NCBI GenBank assembly: GCA_963920575.1
Contig: OY986966.1
Location: 23,713,717 to 23,777,716, forward strand
DNA: 64,000 bases
Origin: Narthecium ossifragum
Taxonomy: Eukaryota > Streptophyta > Magnoliopsida > Dioscoreales > Nartheciaceae
Direction: 5' to 3'
The notes beneath the pieces were generated by a model, which saw only the letters and a list, made by a program, of their open reading frames with translations, searched no databases and was not told where the DNA came from. This document shows, in pieces, positions 9,565 to 19,989 of this stretch; position 1 is the stretch's first letter, and each line of letters begins with the position of its first letter. Position numbers and translations under genes: made by a program.

Positions 9565-12500
9565 TCACCCATAAAATTTCGATGTCCCCTCTAAATGGTG
9601 GTCACATCTAGAAATGCGAGATCGAAGCCATTTTCGAAGAACTTTATTTAAATGACAATGATAAAACCACATTTCTTTTATCACAAGCCATTTTAACCTT
9701 GTGTCCATTTTAGCATAAAAGATATCACGTTCTTTATTAACGGTTTTATAAGGCCGAATGAATGTATGCAAGGACGCGGGAAATGGCATGAAATTCGAGA
9801 TGGACAATGATAGAATTATGGCAGAGATTATTGTGGAGGAAGATATAGAAGGCGACAAATCAAAGTCATGTCTCCACCAAGGAGTAACACAATCATTGCC
9901 TATGTAATCATATTCAAGAATGGGCAAGACCTCATCCAAAACTTCAAAAGTCTCTAATGCCAACAACATATCTTGACCTTCATCATCACAATCATGAGAG
10001 ATTGATAAACTTTCTTGAAAGGCAACCAAATTCGGCCCATCAACATTAGTTATGTCCTCCCAAAACACCTCATAGATAGGCATATTAACTTCATAGGAGT
10101 CCCCGAAAATTGATATATCCTCACTGAAGACTTCATAAACCGGCATATTGATATCACAAGCATCCTTCTCATAATTGGGTATGTCTTCGTAAAATGCTTG
10201 ATATACCGGAAAATTAATATCATAACCACCACCATCAACCTCTTCATCATTACCAAGTAAATCATTCAAGCATTCAGCCTCGTCATGGTCATTCCATACA
10301 TCAATCATAAAACATTCTTTTTCACATGCATAATGCTTAGATGAATCAAAAATGTTAAGCCGTATCTCCATGTTGCCAAATGTAACGGTCATGACTCCAT
10401 TCCTACAGTTTATTAAAGCGTTGGCTGTGGCAAGGAATGGTCGACCTAGAATGATGGGAATGGATTGTTTATGCCTTGGTCCGGGCTCCATGTCTAAGAC
10501 AACAAAATCGACCGGGAAAACACATCGATCGACCTTGACTAATATGTCTTCAAGAACACCCCGTGGTGTCTTGAGAGATCTATCGGCCAATTGCAAAGTC
10601 ATCGAGATCGGCTTGAGCTCTCCTAAGCCAAATTTACAAAACAAGGAGTAGGGCATAAGATTCACACTAGCTCCTAAATCAAGAAGAGCCCCCTCAATCA
10701 ATTGATCTCCTATGATGCAAGAGATGGTAGGAGTGCCGGGGTCTCTCAATTTCGGAGGTAGATCGAGTTGAAGAATAGAGCTAACTTGCTCAGTTAGGAA
10801 GAGCTTTTTAGAGACATGAGACTTGGATTGCCTCTTATGAGTGCATAAGTCCTTCAAAAATTTGGCATAAGAAGGCACTTGCTTAATGGCATCCAACAAG
10901 GGAAGGTTGATGTGGACCTTCTTGAAAAGGTCTAGCATCTCCTCATATTTGTCACTCTTCCACGGTTGGGATGTGGCTTGAGGATCAACTAGTGCTTGAG
11001 GGTATGGAACCCTAGGAATGTATGCTTTGTGTGGTAATGGATCGAGTGAAATAGGCTCATTTTCCTTGGAAGATGGCAATGGACTTGAGGAATCATGAGG
11101 GGCATGATTAGGCGATACTTGAGAGTCATTCATTGAAGTTGATAAATGAGGTTCAAGCCCTTGCTCTAATGTGGTGTCTTTGGACATCTCCACATTAGGA
11201 AAAATCTTTCCACTCCGGAGGGTAGTGACCGCTTGCACTTCCTCGTGAGTGGAATCGACGAAATGTTGGCCCTTAGGGTTTGATATGGGTTGACTAGGAA
11301 GTGTACCCTCCTCCCTTCTTGCCATAGTATTGGCCAATTGGCCTATTTGCACTTCCAACTTTGCAATGGATTGGGAATGAGAATGCAAAAGTTGGGTACT
11401 TGTCTCAAAGGAATCCAATGCCTTGAGAAGCCTTTCCTCAATACAAGGATCACGCTTAGGAGCTTGAGGGGCTTGATGGGCTTGGTAGGGAGCTTGGTAT
11501 TGGGAAGGCCCAGGTGGCCTTTGATTCCAATTTGGAGGATGAGAAGATTGTGGATAGCCCGCCACTTGAGAGGGATATGCATGAGGGGCTTGAGGTGGAT
11601 ATGCTTGAGGAGCTTGAGGTGGCCGGTAGGTGGTTTGAGATTGTGGAGGTTGGTTAGAATGATATGGCGCTTGATACCTAGGAGGATAGCTCGGGGCTTG
11701 ATTGCCCGCAATCGGAGGCCTAGGATTGTACGTGTTTGAATAAGGGTCATAAGTAGGCTTTGCTTGATTGAAGACCGCATTGATATGCTCTTGCACGAGC
11801 TCCGGATACTCACCGGCCAAATGGCAATCGGTAACTACGTGGCCGGGAGTCGAACAAAGGAAGCAAAGTTCTCCCAATGATGGAGAATTGAGTGGGTAGC
11901 TTGATGAAGAAGGAGGAGTAGGAATTTGATTCAAAGAATGAGCAAGAACTTGATCAACTTTCCTACTTAGAGTATCGATTTGTTGTGAAACACGGGTAGC
12001 TTCGGATAACTCTAAAAATCCTCTCGGGTTGGATTGTCCCTTAGCACTTGAAGTCTCCCTAACATTTCTTGAAGTGTAGGCATGGTTTTGGGAATTAATG
12101 GCAAGCTTTCCAAATAGAACCCATGAGTCATCATAGGGATTTGTCATGAACACCCCACCACAAGCGGTGTCTACATCTTGTTGATGACGTATTCTAAGGC
12201 CATAGTAAAAATAATCAACAAGAGACCACTTAGGGATTAGATGGTGTGGGCATTTTCTAAGAAGCTCTTTAAATCTATCCCAAGCATCATGAAAAGGTTC
12301 GTCATCTTCTTGACGAAAGGTTGCTATTTGGGTTCTCATTTCATGAGTCTTAGCGATAGTAAAGAACTTTTTTAGAAAAGCACTTTGTAATTGGTCCCAT
12401 GTAGTGATCGTTTGGGGCTCAAGGGATCCTAACCAATGCTTGGCTTTGCCCTTCAAGGTAAATGGGAACAACTTTAATCTCATAGCATCCTCGGTAAAGT

Positions 12501-12843
12501 TTGGGATTTTGACCGTGGAACTCTTTTCGAGGAAGTCTTCTAAGTGATAGTAAGGGTCCTCATTACTCAAGCCATGAAAGTTTGGAAGGAATTGAGGCTT
12601 AAACTCGTAATGTGCGGCTTGAACAACGGGTTGTTGTATGCCCGATGTAGGTGCAAAAGTAGTAGGGACATAATAATCCCTACGGTCCAGAATGGGATTG
12701 GCATTAGGATTGGGGTCCGGGATGGGCTCATCCATGATTTGAGGAGACGGGAGGTCCTTATGCAAGGGTATGCTAGAAGATGTCCTAGAGTCTAGGAATT
12801 CTTGCAAGGTGATATCTAGATCCGAATCCTCATGCACACTCAT
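9565..12843 (-). CDS. Athila-like gag-protease polyprotein (1092 aa, intact)
   Basis: This is the structural polyprotein of the nested gypsy element; it forms the virus-like particle and matures it. It has an acidic N-terminus, a retrotransposon gag domain at about residues 105-250 (AKHWLGSLEPQTITTWDQLQ), and a CCHC knuckle (CFLCSTPGHVVTDC) near 326-339. A Pro/Gln/Tyr-rich linker spans about 365-470. The aspartic protease site LLDLGASVNLMP is near 717; DLGA instead of DTGA is usual for Athila. Near 868-933 a motif like INMPVYEVFxEDI occurs three times. The tail has a short hydrophobic run (IISAIILSLSISNFMPF, about 1003-1019) and ends where a reverse transcriptase would be expected. The first ATG lies about 240 bp inside the PBS. 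The long open frame suggests recent activity with borrowed enzymes. Confidence 0.92.
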   Translation of the reverse strand: MSVHEDSDLDITLQEFLDSRTSSSIPLHKDLPSPQIMDEPIPDPNPNANPILDRRDYYVPTTFAPTSGIQQPVVQAAHYEFKPQFLPNFHGLSNEDPYYHLEDFLEKSSTVKIPNFTEDAMRLKLFPFTLKGKAKHWLGSLEPQTITTWDQLQSAFLKKFFTIAKTHEMRTQIATFRQEDDEPFHDAWDRFKELLRKCPHHLIPKWSLVDYFYYGLRIRHQQDVDTACGGVFMTNPYDDSWVLFGKLAINSQNHAYTSRNVRETSSAKGQSNPRGFLELSEATRVSQQIDTLSRKVDQVLAHSLNQIPTPPSSSSYPLNSPSLGELCFLCSTPGHVVTDCHLAGEYPELVQEHINAVFNQAKPTYDPYSNTYNPRPPIAGNQAPSYPPRYQAPYHSNQPPQSQTTYRPPQAPQAYPPQAPHAYPSQVAGYPQSSHPPNWNQRPPGPSQYQAPYQAHQAPQAPKRDPCIEERLLKALDSFETSTQLLHSHSQSIAKLEVQIGQLANTMARREEGTLPSQPISNPKGQHFVDSTHEEVQAVTTLRSGKIFPNVEMSKDTTLEQGLEPHLSTSMNDSQVSPNHAPHDSSSPLPSSKENEPISLDPLPHKAYIPRVPYPQALVDPQATSQPWKSDKYEEMLDLFKKVHINLPLLDAIKQVPSYAKFLKDLCTHKRQSKSHVSKKLFLTEQVSSILQLDLPPKLRDPGTPTISCIIGDQLIEGALLDLGASVNLMPYSLFCKFGLGELKPISMTLQLADRSLKTPRGVLEDILVKVDRCVFPVDFVVLDMEPGPRHKQSIPIILGRPFLATANALINCRNGVMTVTFGNMEIRLNIFDSSKHYACEKECFMIDVWNDHDEAECLNDLLGNDEEVDGGGYDINFPVYQAFYEDIPNYEKDACDINMPVYEVFSEDISIFGDSYEVNMPIYEVFWEDITNVDGPNLVAFQESLSISHDCDDEGQDMLLALETFEVLDEVLPILEYDYIGNDCVTPWWRHDFDLSPSISSSTIISAIILSLSISNFMPFPASLHTFIRPYKTVNKERDIFYAKMDTRLKWLVIKEMWFYHCHLNKVLRKWLRSRISRCDHHLEGTSKFYG

Positions 12844-13082
12844 TCACACATATAAGAACTTGGACCATACAAGGTAAGAGATACATTACAGTGGGCTAGT
12901 CCAAGAACTTTGTATCTTCGCCCGTAGATGAGTCGCTTCGCCGCTAGGAAGCTTCACCTACAAACACAAAAAGATATACAATATAAGCAACGTTCTATTT
13001 TTTTGGTATTTTGTAATAAAAGAAAGTAAAGCAATCTAATTGAAAGGAGAGATTTATCAATTAGGAAATTCAAATCAACAAG

Positions 13083-13100
13083 TCCCCGGCAACGGCGCCA
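13083..13100 (-). other. Primer binding site, tRNA-Asp
   Basis: The plus strand reads tccccggcaacggcgcca, which equals the 3' end of plant tRNA-Asp(GTC) with CCA, all 18 bases. It lies 6 bases inside the 5' LTR. A tRNA-Asp primer is a hallmark of Athila-type Ty3/gypsy elements. It also fixes the element's orientation as minus. Confidence 0.93.
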
Positions 13101-13106
13101 AAATCT

Positions 13107-14661
13107 TGACGCGCCCAAACCACTCGTCGTTAAAAGTGACTAGGGCGTCAAAAATTACAATTTATACCGAATCCTAACTAACTACTACGTAGCTAGTGGG
13201 AGTCCGGGTCGATCCACAGGGAAATGAGAAATGACTAACGTACTCGATAGATAACTCCAAACAACTAGCTAAAATGATTTGGGTTTTGGATTAATGACTA
13301 TTAAAGTAATTAACTAAGTGAAAAGAAAGATAACTAATATAGAGAGGTCTTGGGATCTCCATTTCATTGTAGGTTCTAATGTAGCCTCCTAAGGAATTGA
13401 GGTGTGTAATCCAATTGGGACGATCGAAACCAAGAAGTCGATAAGCTGGTGGTTAGCCTCACTTATCGCTCAACGGAAGTCGGGTTAGGATCATCCGTCG
13501 GAAATAATCACATTCACAAAGTCGACGAATGAGTGATTAGCTTCTATCGTCGCTAACGAACCTTCGATTAAGATCGATTCGTCGCAAGAAAAAGATATTG
13601 CATGGAGTCGGGCATTAGATCGAGATGGTTCTAGCACCTCGAATCCAATGCAAGAGAGAGATAGAATGGATCCTTTGATTAGAGAGATAGGGATGGTTCT
13701 AGCATCCCTAATCTCTAATATAGGGCTAGTAATCCTCCCAATGCCATTGGATGTGTTTCTAGCACATCCAACTCATTGGGGCATAACAACAAACACCTAT
13801 CATGCACAAGTCCTAACTCATACCAAAGAAAGGCATTCATCCATTCAACATATGAAATCCATGTACAAAGATAAGAAAATAATGCTCAAATCCATACAAT
13901 AGATCAATCCCAAAGATTACACATCAAAAACCCTAGGAAAACTACAAAAGAATCCTACAACTACATGGAAATCCCAAGATAAAGGAAGTTAGCTACTCAT
14001 CTTGGTTGGATCCATGGATGGAGGTTGATGAAGCTCCCCTCCCATGGATTCCCTCCAAGAAGTCCTCCTCTCAATTGGGTAAGAAACCTAGAAGGGCTGG
14101 AGAAAGAACTCCGAGAAGCCCCAAAATCCCCCCTAAGGGGTCTATTTATATTAAACAAGCCTCCCCCACTCGGATTAAATCTGGGCCATTGATTTTGCTC
14201 GGCTGGCACCAAAGGATCGATCCTCATAGGGTGGAGGATCGATCATGCGCTTCGTGTGATCGCTGGTCCCGTGAAGGATCAAGCCTCTTCTAGGAAAGGA
14301 TCGATCTTTTACTTCTTGAATTCTGGCTGTGCCCCGATGAAGATCGATCCTTCAGTGTGTGAAGATCGATCCTCTAGAATTTGCGTTCTGTCACTGGAAA
14401 AATGTGCAAAAATGATCGATCCTTGCTGTCCTGATTGGCTTTGTTCTTGATGTACTTCACAGGATCGATCCTCCTTCAATAAAGGATCGATCTTCTTCAT
14501 AAAAACTGGCCCAAATGACATCGTTTAAACTCGGAACTTGATCCAATCCTCGTTGAGGGCACTTGTACTTGTAAAAAGGTAAAATCCATCAGTAAGGCCT
14601 TGCTCGGAGACTAACAAGGCCAAGTTAAAAGGGTGATTTATGCACTTTTCACGTCTTATCA
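13107..14661 (-). repeat. 5' LTR of the Athila-like element (1555 bp)
   Basis: It is the partner of 3601-5176, about 97% alike by eye. It has lost one 22-bp unit of the octamer array: the left LTR has octamers at 4907 and 4929, this one only 14414. One further octamer has decayed (14277). The others remain at 14215, 14237, 14299, 14342, 14364, 14463 and 14485. Confidence 0.93.
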
Positions 14662-15740
14662 GATATGTGAATAACTCAGTTAGTCCATGTGTATTCATCA
14701 AGAAAGCAGCCACTGGATTTGCTATTATTGCAGTATATGTAGATGACATGAATCTAATTGGGACTCCAGAAGAGCTCATAAAGGCATCTGACTATCTAAA
14801 GAAAGAATTTGAAATGAAGGATCTTGGAAGGACAAGATTTTGTCTCGGCCTGCAGATCAAACATCTTCCGAGTGGAATATTGGTTCACCAAACAACATAT
14901 ACAGAAAAGGTCTTGAGACAATTCTATATGGACAAAACTCATCCATTGAGTTCTCCAATGGTTGTCCGATCTCTTGATGTGAAGAAAGACCCTTTTCGCC
15001 CTCAAGAAGATGGTGAAGAGCTTCTTGGTCCTGAAGTACCATATCTTAGTGCAATTGGAGCTCTTATGTATCTTGCAAATTACACCCGGCCCGAGATAGC
15101 CTTTGCAGTCAATTTATTAGCAAGATTCAGTTCTGCACCGACCCGAAGGCACTGGAATGGCATCAAGCATGTACTACGCTATCTCCGTGGAACTACAGAT
15201 GTCGGACTATTTTTCTCAAATGATTCGAGACCACAGTTAGTTGGCTATGCAGATGGTGGTTATCTTTCTGATCCACATAAGGCTAAGTCACAAACTGGGT
15301 ATATCTTTCTCTATGGTAACACTGCAATATCTTGGAGATCTATGAAGCAGACACTAACTGCCACATCCTCAAATCATGCTGAAATACTTGCTATTCATGA
15401 GGCAAGTCGAGAATGTATCTGATTAAGAAGTATGATACAGTATATTCAAGATATTTGTGGGTTATCTTCAATCAGGAATACCCCGACGGTATTATATGAA
15501 AATAATGCAGCTTGCATCGCGCAGATTAGAGGCGGATATATCAAAGGCGATAGAACCAAGCATATATCTCCAAAATTCTTCTACACGCATGAGCTCCAAA
15601 AAAATGGTGATATTATTGTCCAGCAGATACGCTCTAGTGATAACTTGGCCGATCTATTTACAAAGGCACTACCGATGACAACATTCAGAAAGTTAGTGCA
15701 TGATATCGGAATGCGTCGTCTCAAGGATCTCTTGTGCTAA
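14662..15740 (+). pseudogene. Ty1/copia pol, second part: reverse transcriptase palm and RNase H
   Basis: This is the continuation of the copia pol after the nested insertion. The reverse transcriptase active site YVDD is at 14736-14747, followed by LKKEFEMKDLG and the conserved YLANYTRPEIAFAVN stretch. RNase H follows with GYADGGYLSDPHKAKSQTGY, SWRSMKQ and ENNAACIAQIRGGY, then DLFTKALP near the C-terminus, and a normal stop at 15738-15740. One in-frame TGA at about 15421, in ASRECI(stop)LRS, sits where relatives have Trp. The first five bases, gatat, are the target duplication also seen at 3596-3600. Length and order match the C-terminal third of a copia pol. Confidence 0.92.
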
Positions 15741-16007
15741 GCACCTGAAGCTTACCTTATATCTTCTTGAGGGGGAGTCATGATCTTAGAAGGTATTCAG
15801 GTACTGTACTCTTTTTCCTTCGCTAAGGTTTTTTCCCACTGGGTTTTCCTTGGCAAGGTTTTAACGAGGCAGTCTTGATAGCCTAATACCTCTCTAAGGA
15901 AGAATGGCATACTCTTTTCCTTCACTGAGTTTTTATCCCACAAGGTTTTTCTTAACAAAGGTTTTTAACGAGACACATTCCAATGATAATGGTCATTCAA
16001 GGGGGAG
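15741..16007 (+). other. Copia 3' untranslated region with two polypurine tracts
   Basis: This is the stretch between the pol stop and the 3' LTR. A GAGGGGGAG tract lies near 15770, and the true polypurine tract AAGGGGGAG abuts the LTR at 15999-16007. Between them is a twofold diverged repeat built on CTTTTCCTT...TCCCAC...GGTTTTT...TTTTAACGAG, at about 15808-15880 and 15912-15975, a common arrangement in plant copia elements. Confidence 0.7.
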
Positions 16008-16333
16008 TGTTGTGATACACATGGCCGGCTGTGAATCACATGGCCGGCTCACATGTGAATGACCCATGCTCAACCCACATAAATGAAGGTTGAAATTGTT
16101 AACCATGCTTTGGCAGCATGTGAAGGTATTTGCCTATAAATAGGCCATCGATGGTGAATGAAGAATGCATCAGTGATCTATTAAGTTGTGTGCTCATCTT
16201 CTTCTATCTCTCTTTCTCTTCCTCAACTTGGTGTGTGTAAGTGTGTGTTTATTAACACATATATACAACACGAAATAAACTCTTGATATTCTGATTTTGG
16301 TTTGATGTTCTGTATCCTGTGACCTTCACAACA
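16008..16333 (+). repeat. Copia 3' LTR (326 bp)
   Basis: It starts TGTTGTGA and ends TCACAACA, a perfect 8-bp terminal inverted repeat, directly after a polypurine tract. A TATA-like stretch (CTATAAATAG) sits near 16134. The 5' LTR lies before this window, so LTR divergence and the target duplication cannot be checked; gtctt at 16334-16338 should be the right copy of the duplication. Confidence 0.85.
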
Positions 16334-16756
16334 GTCTTCTTGCCCTTTCCCCATAAACTATTCAAATCTCGCCAACACACTTCGAACAAAGTTAAGAGGA
16401 TGAGTAACTGCAAACCAATCAATGTTAGACCAAAGTTATTCTTGAACTTTTTTAAAAATTAAAAATTGGTTGAGTCGCCGACACTGGTTTAGGATCGGAC
16501 AAATGCCTTTAAAACCACAGATTCCTCATCATGACTCAAATCAAGACCGCCTCACACAAGAGGTTCTTAGTCACACATAGAAGGAGGTCTTCTTTTAACC
16601 TATACAAGAAGCTTAGCACAACAAGCTATGAGGGAAATGGCTAAGGGTGGGGTGAGCGAGCCTCGTCCGCGAGACCTTGGGGGAGTTAGTGCTCCGCCAA
16701 CCCCGAGGGTGCCGGGCTACCAATCGGCTGGCTTGCGGCAGTCCGCCTGAACCCCA
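16334..16756. other. Unassigned flank right of the copia element
   Basis: I see no gene. The stretch has no clear repeat of its own; near 16690-16750 it grades into the degenerate LINE sequence that follows. Confidence 0.4.
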
Positions 16757-17480
16757 GTGAATGCAAGTTCTTTCTATGCTTCTAGTTTGATCAGTGGCAG
16801 TGACCTGACTGAGGAAATAGCAACAAAAGGGGCGGGAAAGTTCCGCCTAGGAAAGACGGTCTTGCCGGAGCTTTTGCACCGGATTCGGAGTAAATGGAAT
16901 CACACGCTTTTTGGGAAGTTTGTGGGTGGAAGGTTGGGCCTGAGTTCCTTTGACATCGGCTTGTCGCCTTATGGAGGACAGAGGCATCGTTCTTAATGAC
17001 TAATATGGCTAAGGGTGTATTTGCTTTCAAATTTGAGACGGAGGAAGACATGGTATGCATACTGACCGGTGATCCATGGATGGTGGGTGGACTGACCCTC
17101 TCGCTCATCAAATGGAGGAACTTCTTCCAGCCAACGGGGGATGCTTTCACGCGCGCGCAGGTATGGATCAAGATCCATGATCTGCCACAATAGTTCTTTG
17201 ACATGGATGCTATTTTCATGATGGTGTCATATGCTGGAGCGGCACTTGCCATCGATGACATCACTAAGATTACATATGGATGCAACTTTGCTTGCGTTTG
17301 TGCGGAGGTAGATTTTCACATCCTACGTGCATCGGGACTCCGCTGGATAAGGGCAAGGGAGAAGGCTCTTTCATCCAACCGTTTGTATATGATAACATAG
17401 TTTTTATGTGATGGATGTGGCTTCTTTGGCCATAAGGAGCCGAGCTGCCTCGAGAAGCTGAAGAAACATGAAGAATAGCA
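16757..17480 (+). pseudogene. LINE ORF1-like remnant (DUF4283 plus CCHC)
   Basis: This is the first ORF of an L1-type plant LINE, an RNA-binding protein. Three open segments read in order: KGVFAFKFETEEDMVCILTG and DPWMVGGLTLSLIKWRN (16996-17193), then FFDMDAIFMMVSYAGAALAIDD and a conserved I.YGCNFACVCAEVD stretch (17203-17400), then a zinc knuckle CDGCGFFGHKEPSC (about 17408-17450). This is the DUF4283 plus zf-CCHC_4 layout. Stops near 17191 and 17398 break it. It is cut at about 17655 by LTR-like sequence. Confidence 0.75.
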
Positions 17481-17654
17481 TAGGCTAGAAGCAAAGAAAT
17501 GATAGGACTGGAAGGCGATAGATCCCAAACACCAGTTTTCCAAGGTTTACTTAACTTGTCAGGGGTCTCTGTGGAAGGTGAGAGCAGCATGGGTGCTCAG
17601 GCTCGTGGGAAGTGGAATACTGTGCAGAATCAAAGGAAATGGGGCCGACGATTG

Positions 17655-18604
17655 ATGTGTTGTGAATGTATCGTTAAAACATTACAAACTCAAACAAATA
17701 TTAAATTTATAATCCTTATTCAATCACTACACTATTATATAGAATAGCGGTGAAGTTTGAAGTCGAACCACAGGGAAATTACCAGGAAACTGAAATCAAT
17801 TCTCAAAAACCTAAAACTAAGCAAAAGAACTAATGATATGTTTGAACTAATTAACTAAAACTATCTAAGGAAAATAATTAAATATGATCAATTGAAATCA
17901 ATGGATAAGTGACGTAGGAATTACTCAATCTGCCCTAGTTTTGTTTTCAATCTGCTCTTGTTATCCTCTTGTTCTCTTATCTAAACATTATTGATCCACA
18001 GCTTCTTAAGCTTATATGTATCCCTAAAATAAGATTTATGTGCCTAACGGCGTAGCCTATCTTTTTTGGCATAGGTTGTCATCGATCCTACAATTACCTT
18101 ACTTTATTCTACTCCTACTGATCTTAGCACAACATATCCTAACATAGCATAGCCTATCTCAATAGCAAACCATAAATCACATGAAAACCATCATATGAAT
18201 CTCTACAATCAATCACAGAAAATCATGTAGGACTGAAAATACGCCAAGATAACTTTGTTCCTTCAACTCTATTAACAATGAAAAACATATTCATAGGATC
18301 ATGTCTTGAGAAGATTACAAGAATCAAAATATAGAATATAGAAAACTACGCCATGGTTTCATGAATAATCCTAAGTATAATAATTAGCAACTCATCTTTT
18401 GGATGAATGCCATCGGATTGGAATAGGAAACAGTCCCCATCCACATCCTCGCCATCTTCTACTTAATTCCCTCTCCAAAGATAGTCGAAAAGACGAAAAA
18501 TTCATATGGAATAACCCTATTTATAGAAGAACTCCTGAAATTAGAGTTTGAATTGAGTTTGAGTTGGTTTGAGAAGGGGTGAGGGGTGGGTTAAATGATA
18601 GTCA
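17655..18604 (-). repeat. Probable solo LTR of an Athila-related family
   Basis: It starts TGTTGTGAATG and may end GATAGTCA. It shares the order of features of the 3601 LTR: attac.aa.tttataatcc, then aagtcgaaccacagggaaatt (compare gtcgatccgcagggaaatg), a run of cattaatctc-like AT-rich sequence, tagcaactcatctt (compare tagctactcatctt), and cctatttatag. So it is a distant relative in the same orientation. The ends and target duplication are not certain, and I see no GATCGATC array. Confidence 0.55.
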
Positions 18605-19325
18605 GCCGATGAGAATAGATGGATTGGCATATGCTTTTGAGCTATTGAAGAAACCGTCCAAAACAAAGGAAGATACTCCGGCTAAATCCCAGACTGCATA
18701 TTCGATGTGGAATCTTTGAAAAGATAGATGTAAATTGGTGATGAATGAAGATTGCTCTCGGGTTCAAGATCTGATTAGATCTATGTGTTGGCAAACTAAG
18801 GAATTCTTGTTGGTTGAGAAGGAGAACAGAGGAAGCAGTCAAACCTAAGACTGGGATGGTGTTATAATGCAAACAGATGGAGTTGTTGATTTGGATAGGG
18901 GCACTGTCAGCATTGGAGTTGTCTGTGTTGATGAAGAGGATGTCACGACTTGGACAGAAAGTGGATCTAGGTCGGTGTCTTCGATAGTGGCTGGAGAAAT
19001 ATATGCTATTGATTTAGCACTACATGAAGCCTTGAGACGTGGATACCGTCGAGTTATAGTTGAAACGGATTCATTGTTTGAGGTGAATATGTTACAAGGT
19101 TGGTTCCCGTTTGTTGAAGATAGCATTGATACGTGTAGAAAATTTGGTGGAAGGAGTATAATTTTACAAAGTTAGTGATCAGATACATCCATGGAGAGGA
19201 TAATGCTTGTGCGGATTGGATGACTAAGAAAGTATTGGAGTTTGTCCCTAGTAGTCCTTTTCGTTTCTGATCCACCCCATCTCTTGGGAGCCGAGCCTAA
19301 CGGTTTAACTTATCAAAAATACATA
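18605..19325 (+). pseudogene. LINE RNase H-like C-terminus and 3' end
   Basis: Plant-type RNase H domain of an L1-type LINE. It reads MQTDGVVDLDRGTVSIGVV near 18867, then VAGEIYAIDLALHEALRRG and VIVETDSLFEVNMLQGW, and near 19200 DNACADWMTKKV before a stop. The order D...E...D is that of the RVT_3 family seen at the end of LINE ORF2. An A-rich end follows near 19315. Endonuclease and reverse transcriptase are missing between this and the ORF1 piece, so it is either one internally deleted LINE or two fragments. Confidence 0.7.
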
Positions 19326-19825
19326 AAAACCTATGCAAGAAGCTTAAATGAAATATTTTTCTAGTTGAGTGTTTAACGACGGCACAGGGTAGTGAATCCC
19401 CTTTTATAGCTGGTACAAAATTAGCGTGAGGATTTGGATCAGCCATGTGAAGAGTGGAGTAGACTAATAAGTGGATGCATTCCAGACACATTTATTTATT
19501 GCTTAATTCGAGCGAGTGCACGGTGCAATGATGGTATGCCAATTTTAACACCCTCCACTCAGTCATTCTGGCTTACAAAAATAACATGAGACTCGGATGA
19601 TCATTCATTCCACTCAGCACCTAGCAATCAGACACCTAATCAACCATAATTGGAAGATTCTGTTTAAGTTAATGTAGTCCCCCAGCCGGGCTCAATTTTT
19701 CAAACAAAAAAATGAAGCAGCAAAAAACATAATTGAAAGCAGCAGTTACTACGTACTAACAATGAAGTCTTTTGTTTTGCTCATCTGGACTAGAGAAATC
19801 TAGTTACCATTCTACCATCAACCAA
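19326..19825. other. Unassigned DNA
   Basis: I see no gene, tandem repeat or element ends here. Short ORFs on both strands have no motif. Confidence 0.35.
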
Positions 19826-19989
19826 GGGTCTGTTTGGACCGGATTCTGGATGGAATTCGGGATCCGAAATCCACGGCGGATACCAAAATAGAATCCGCCA
19901 GTGAGCTAAACGGCGGAATCTGAGAATCTAAAATCCACCGCTTATGAAATTCACCGGATTCACTCCCGTTCGGCGAGCCAAACGGACCC
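19826..19989. mobile_element. MITE-like element (164 bp)
   Basis: The ends are GGGTCTGTTTGG (19826-19837) and CCAAACGGACCC (19978-19989), a 12-bp terminal inverted repeat with one mismatch. It is too short to code. The end sequence is of the kind seen in hAT- or Harbinger-type MITEs. No target duplication is obvious, so the superfamily stays open. Confidence 0.65.

Larger units (their letters stand above)
3601..14661 (-). mobile_element. Non-autonomous Athila-like Ty3/gypsy element nested in copia pol
   Basis: This is an 11,061-bp element on the minus strand. It has direct LTRs (3601-5176 and 13107-14661), TG...CA ends, and a perfect 5-bp target duplication gatat (3596-3600 and 14662-14666). 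The primer binding site matches tRNA-Asp, which is typical of Athila. In sense order it carries 5' LTR, PBS, an intact gag-protease ORF, a paired-GATCGATC array, a frameshifted accessory ORF, a 3' region with tandem repeats, PPT and 3' LTR. No reverse transcriptase, RNase H or integrase is visible, so it must borrow them. By eye the LTRs differ at about 35-40 sites (roughly 2.5%) plus one 22-bp deletion, so it is fairly young. Confidence 0.93.
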
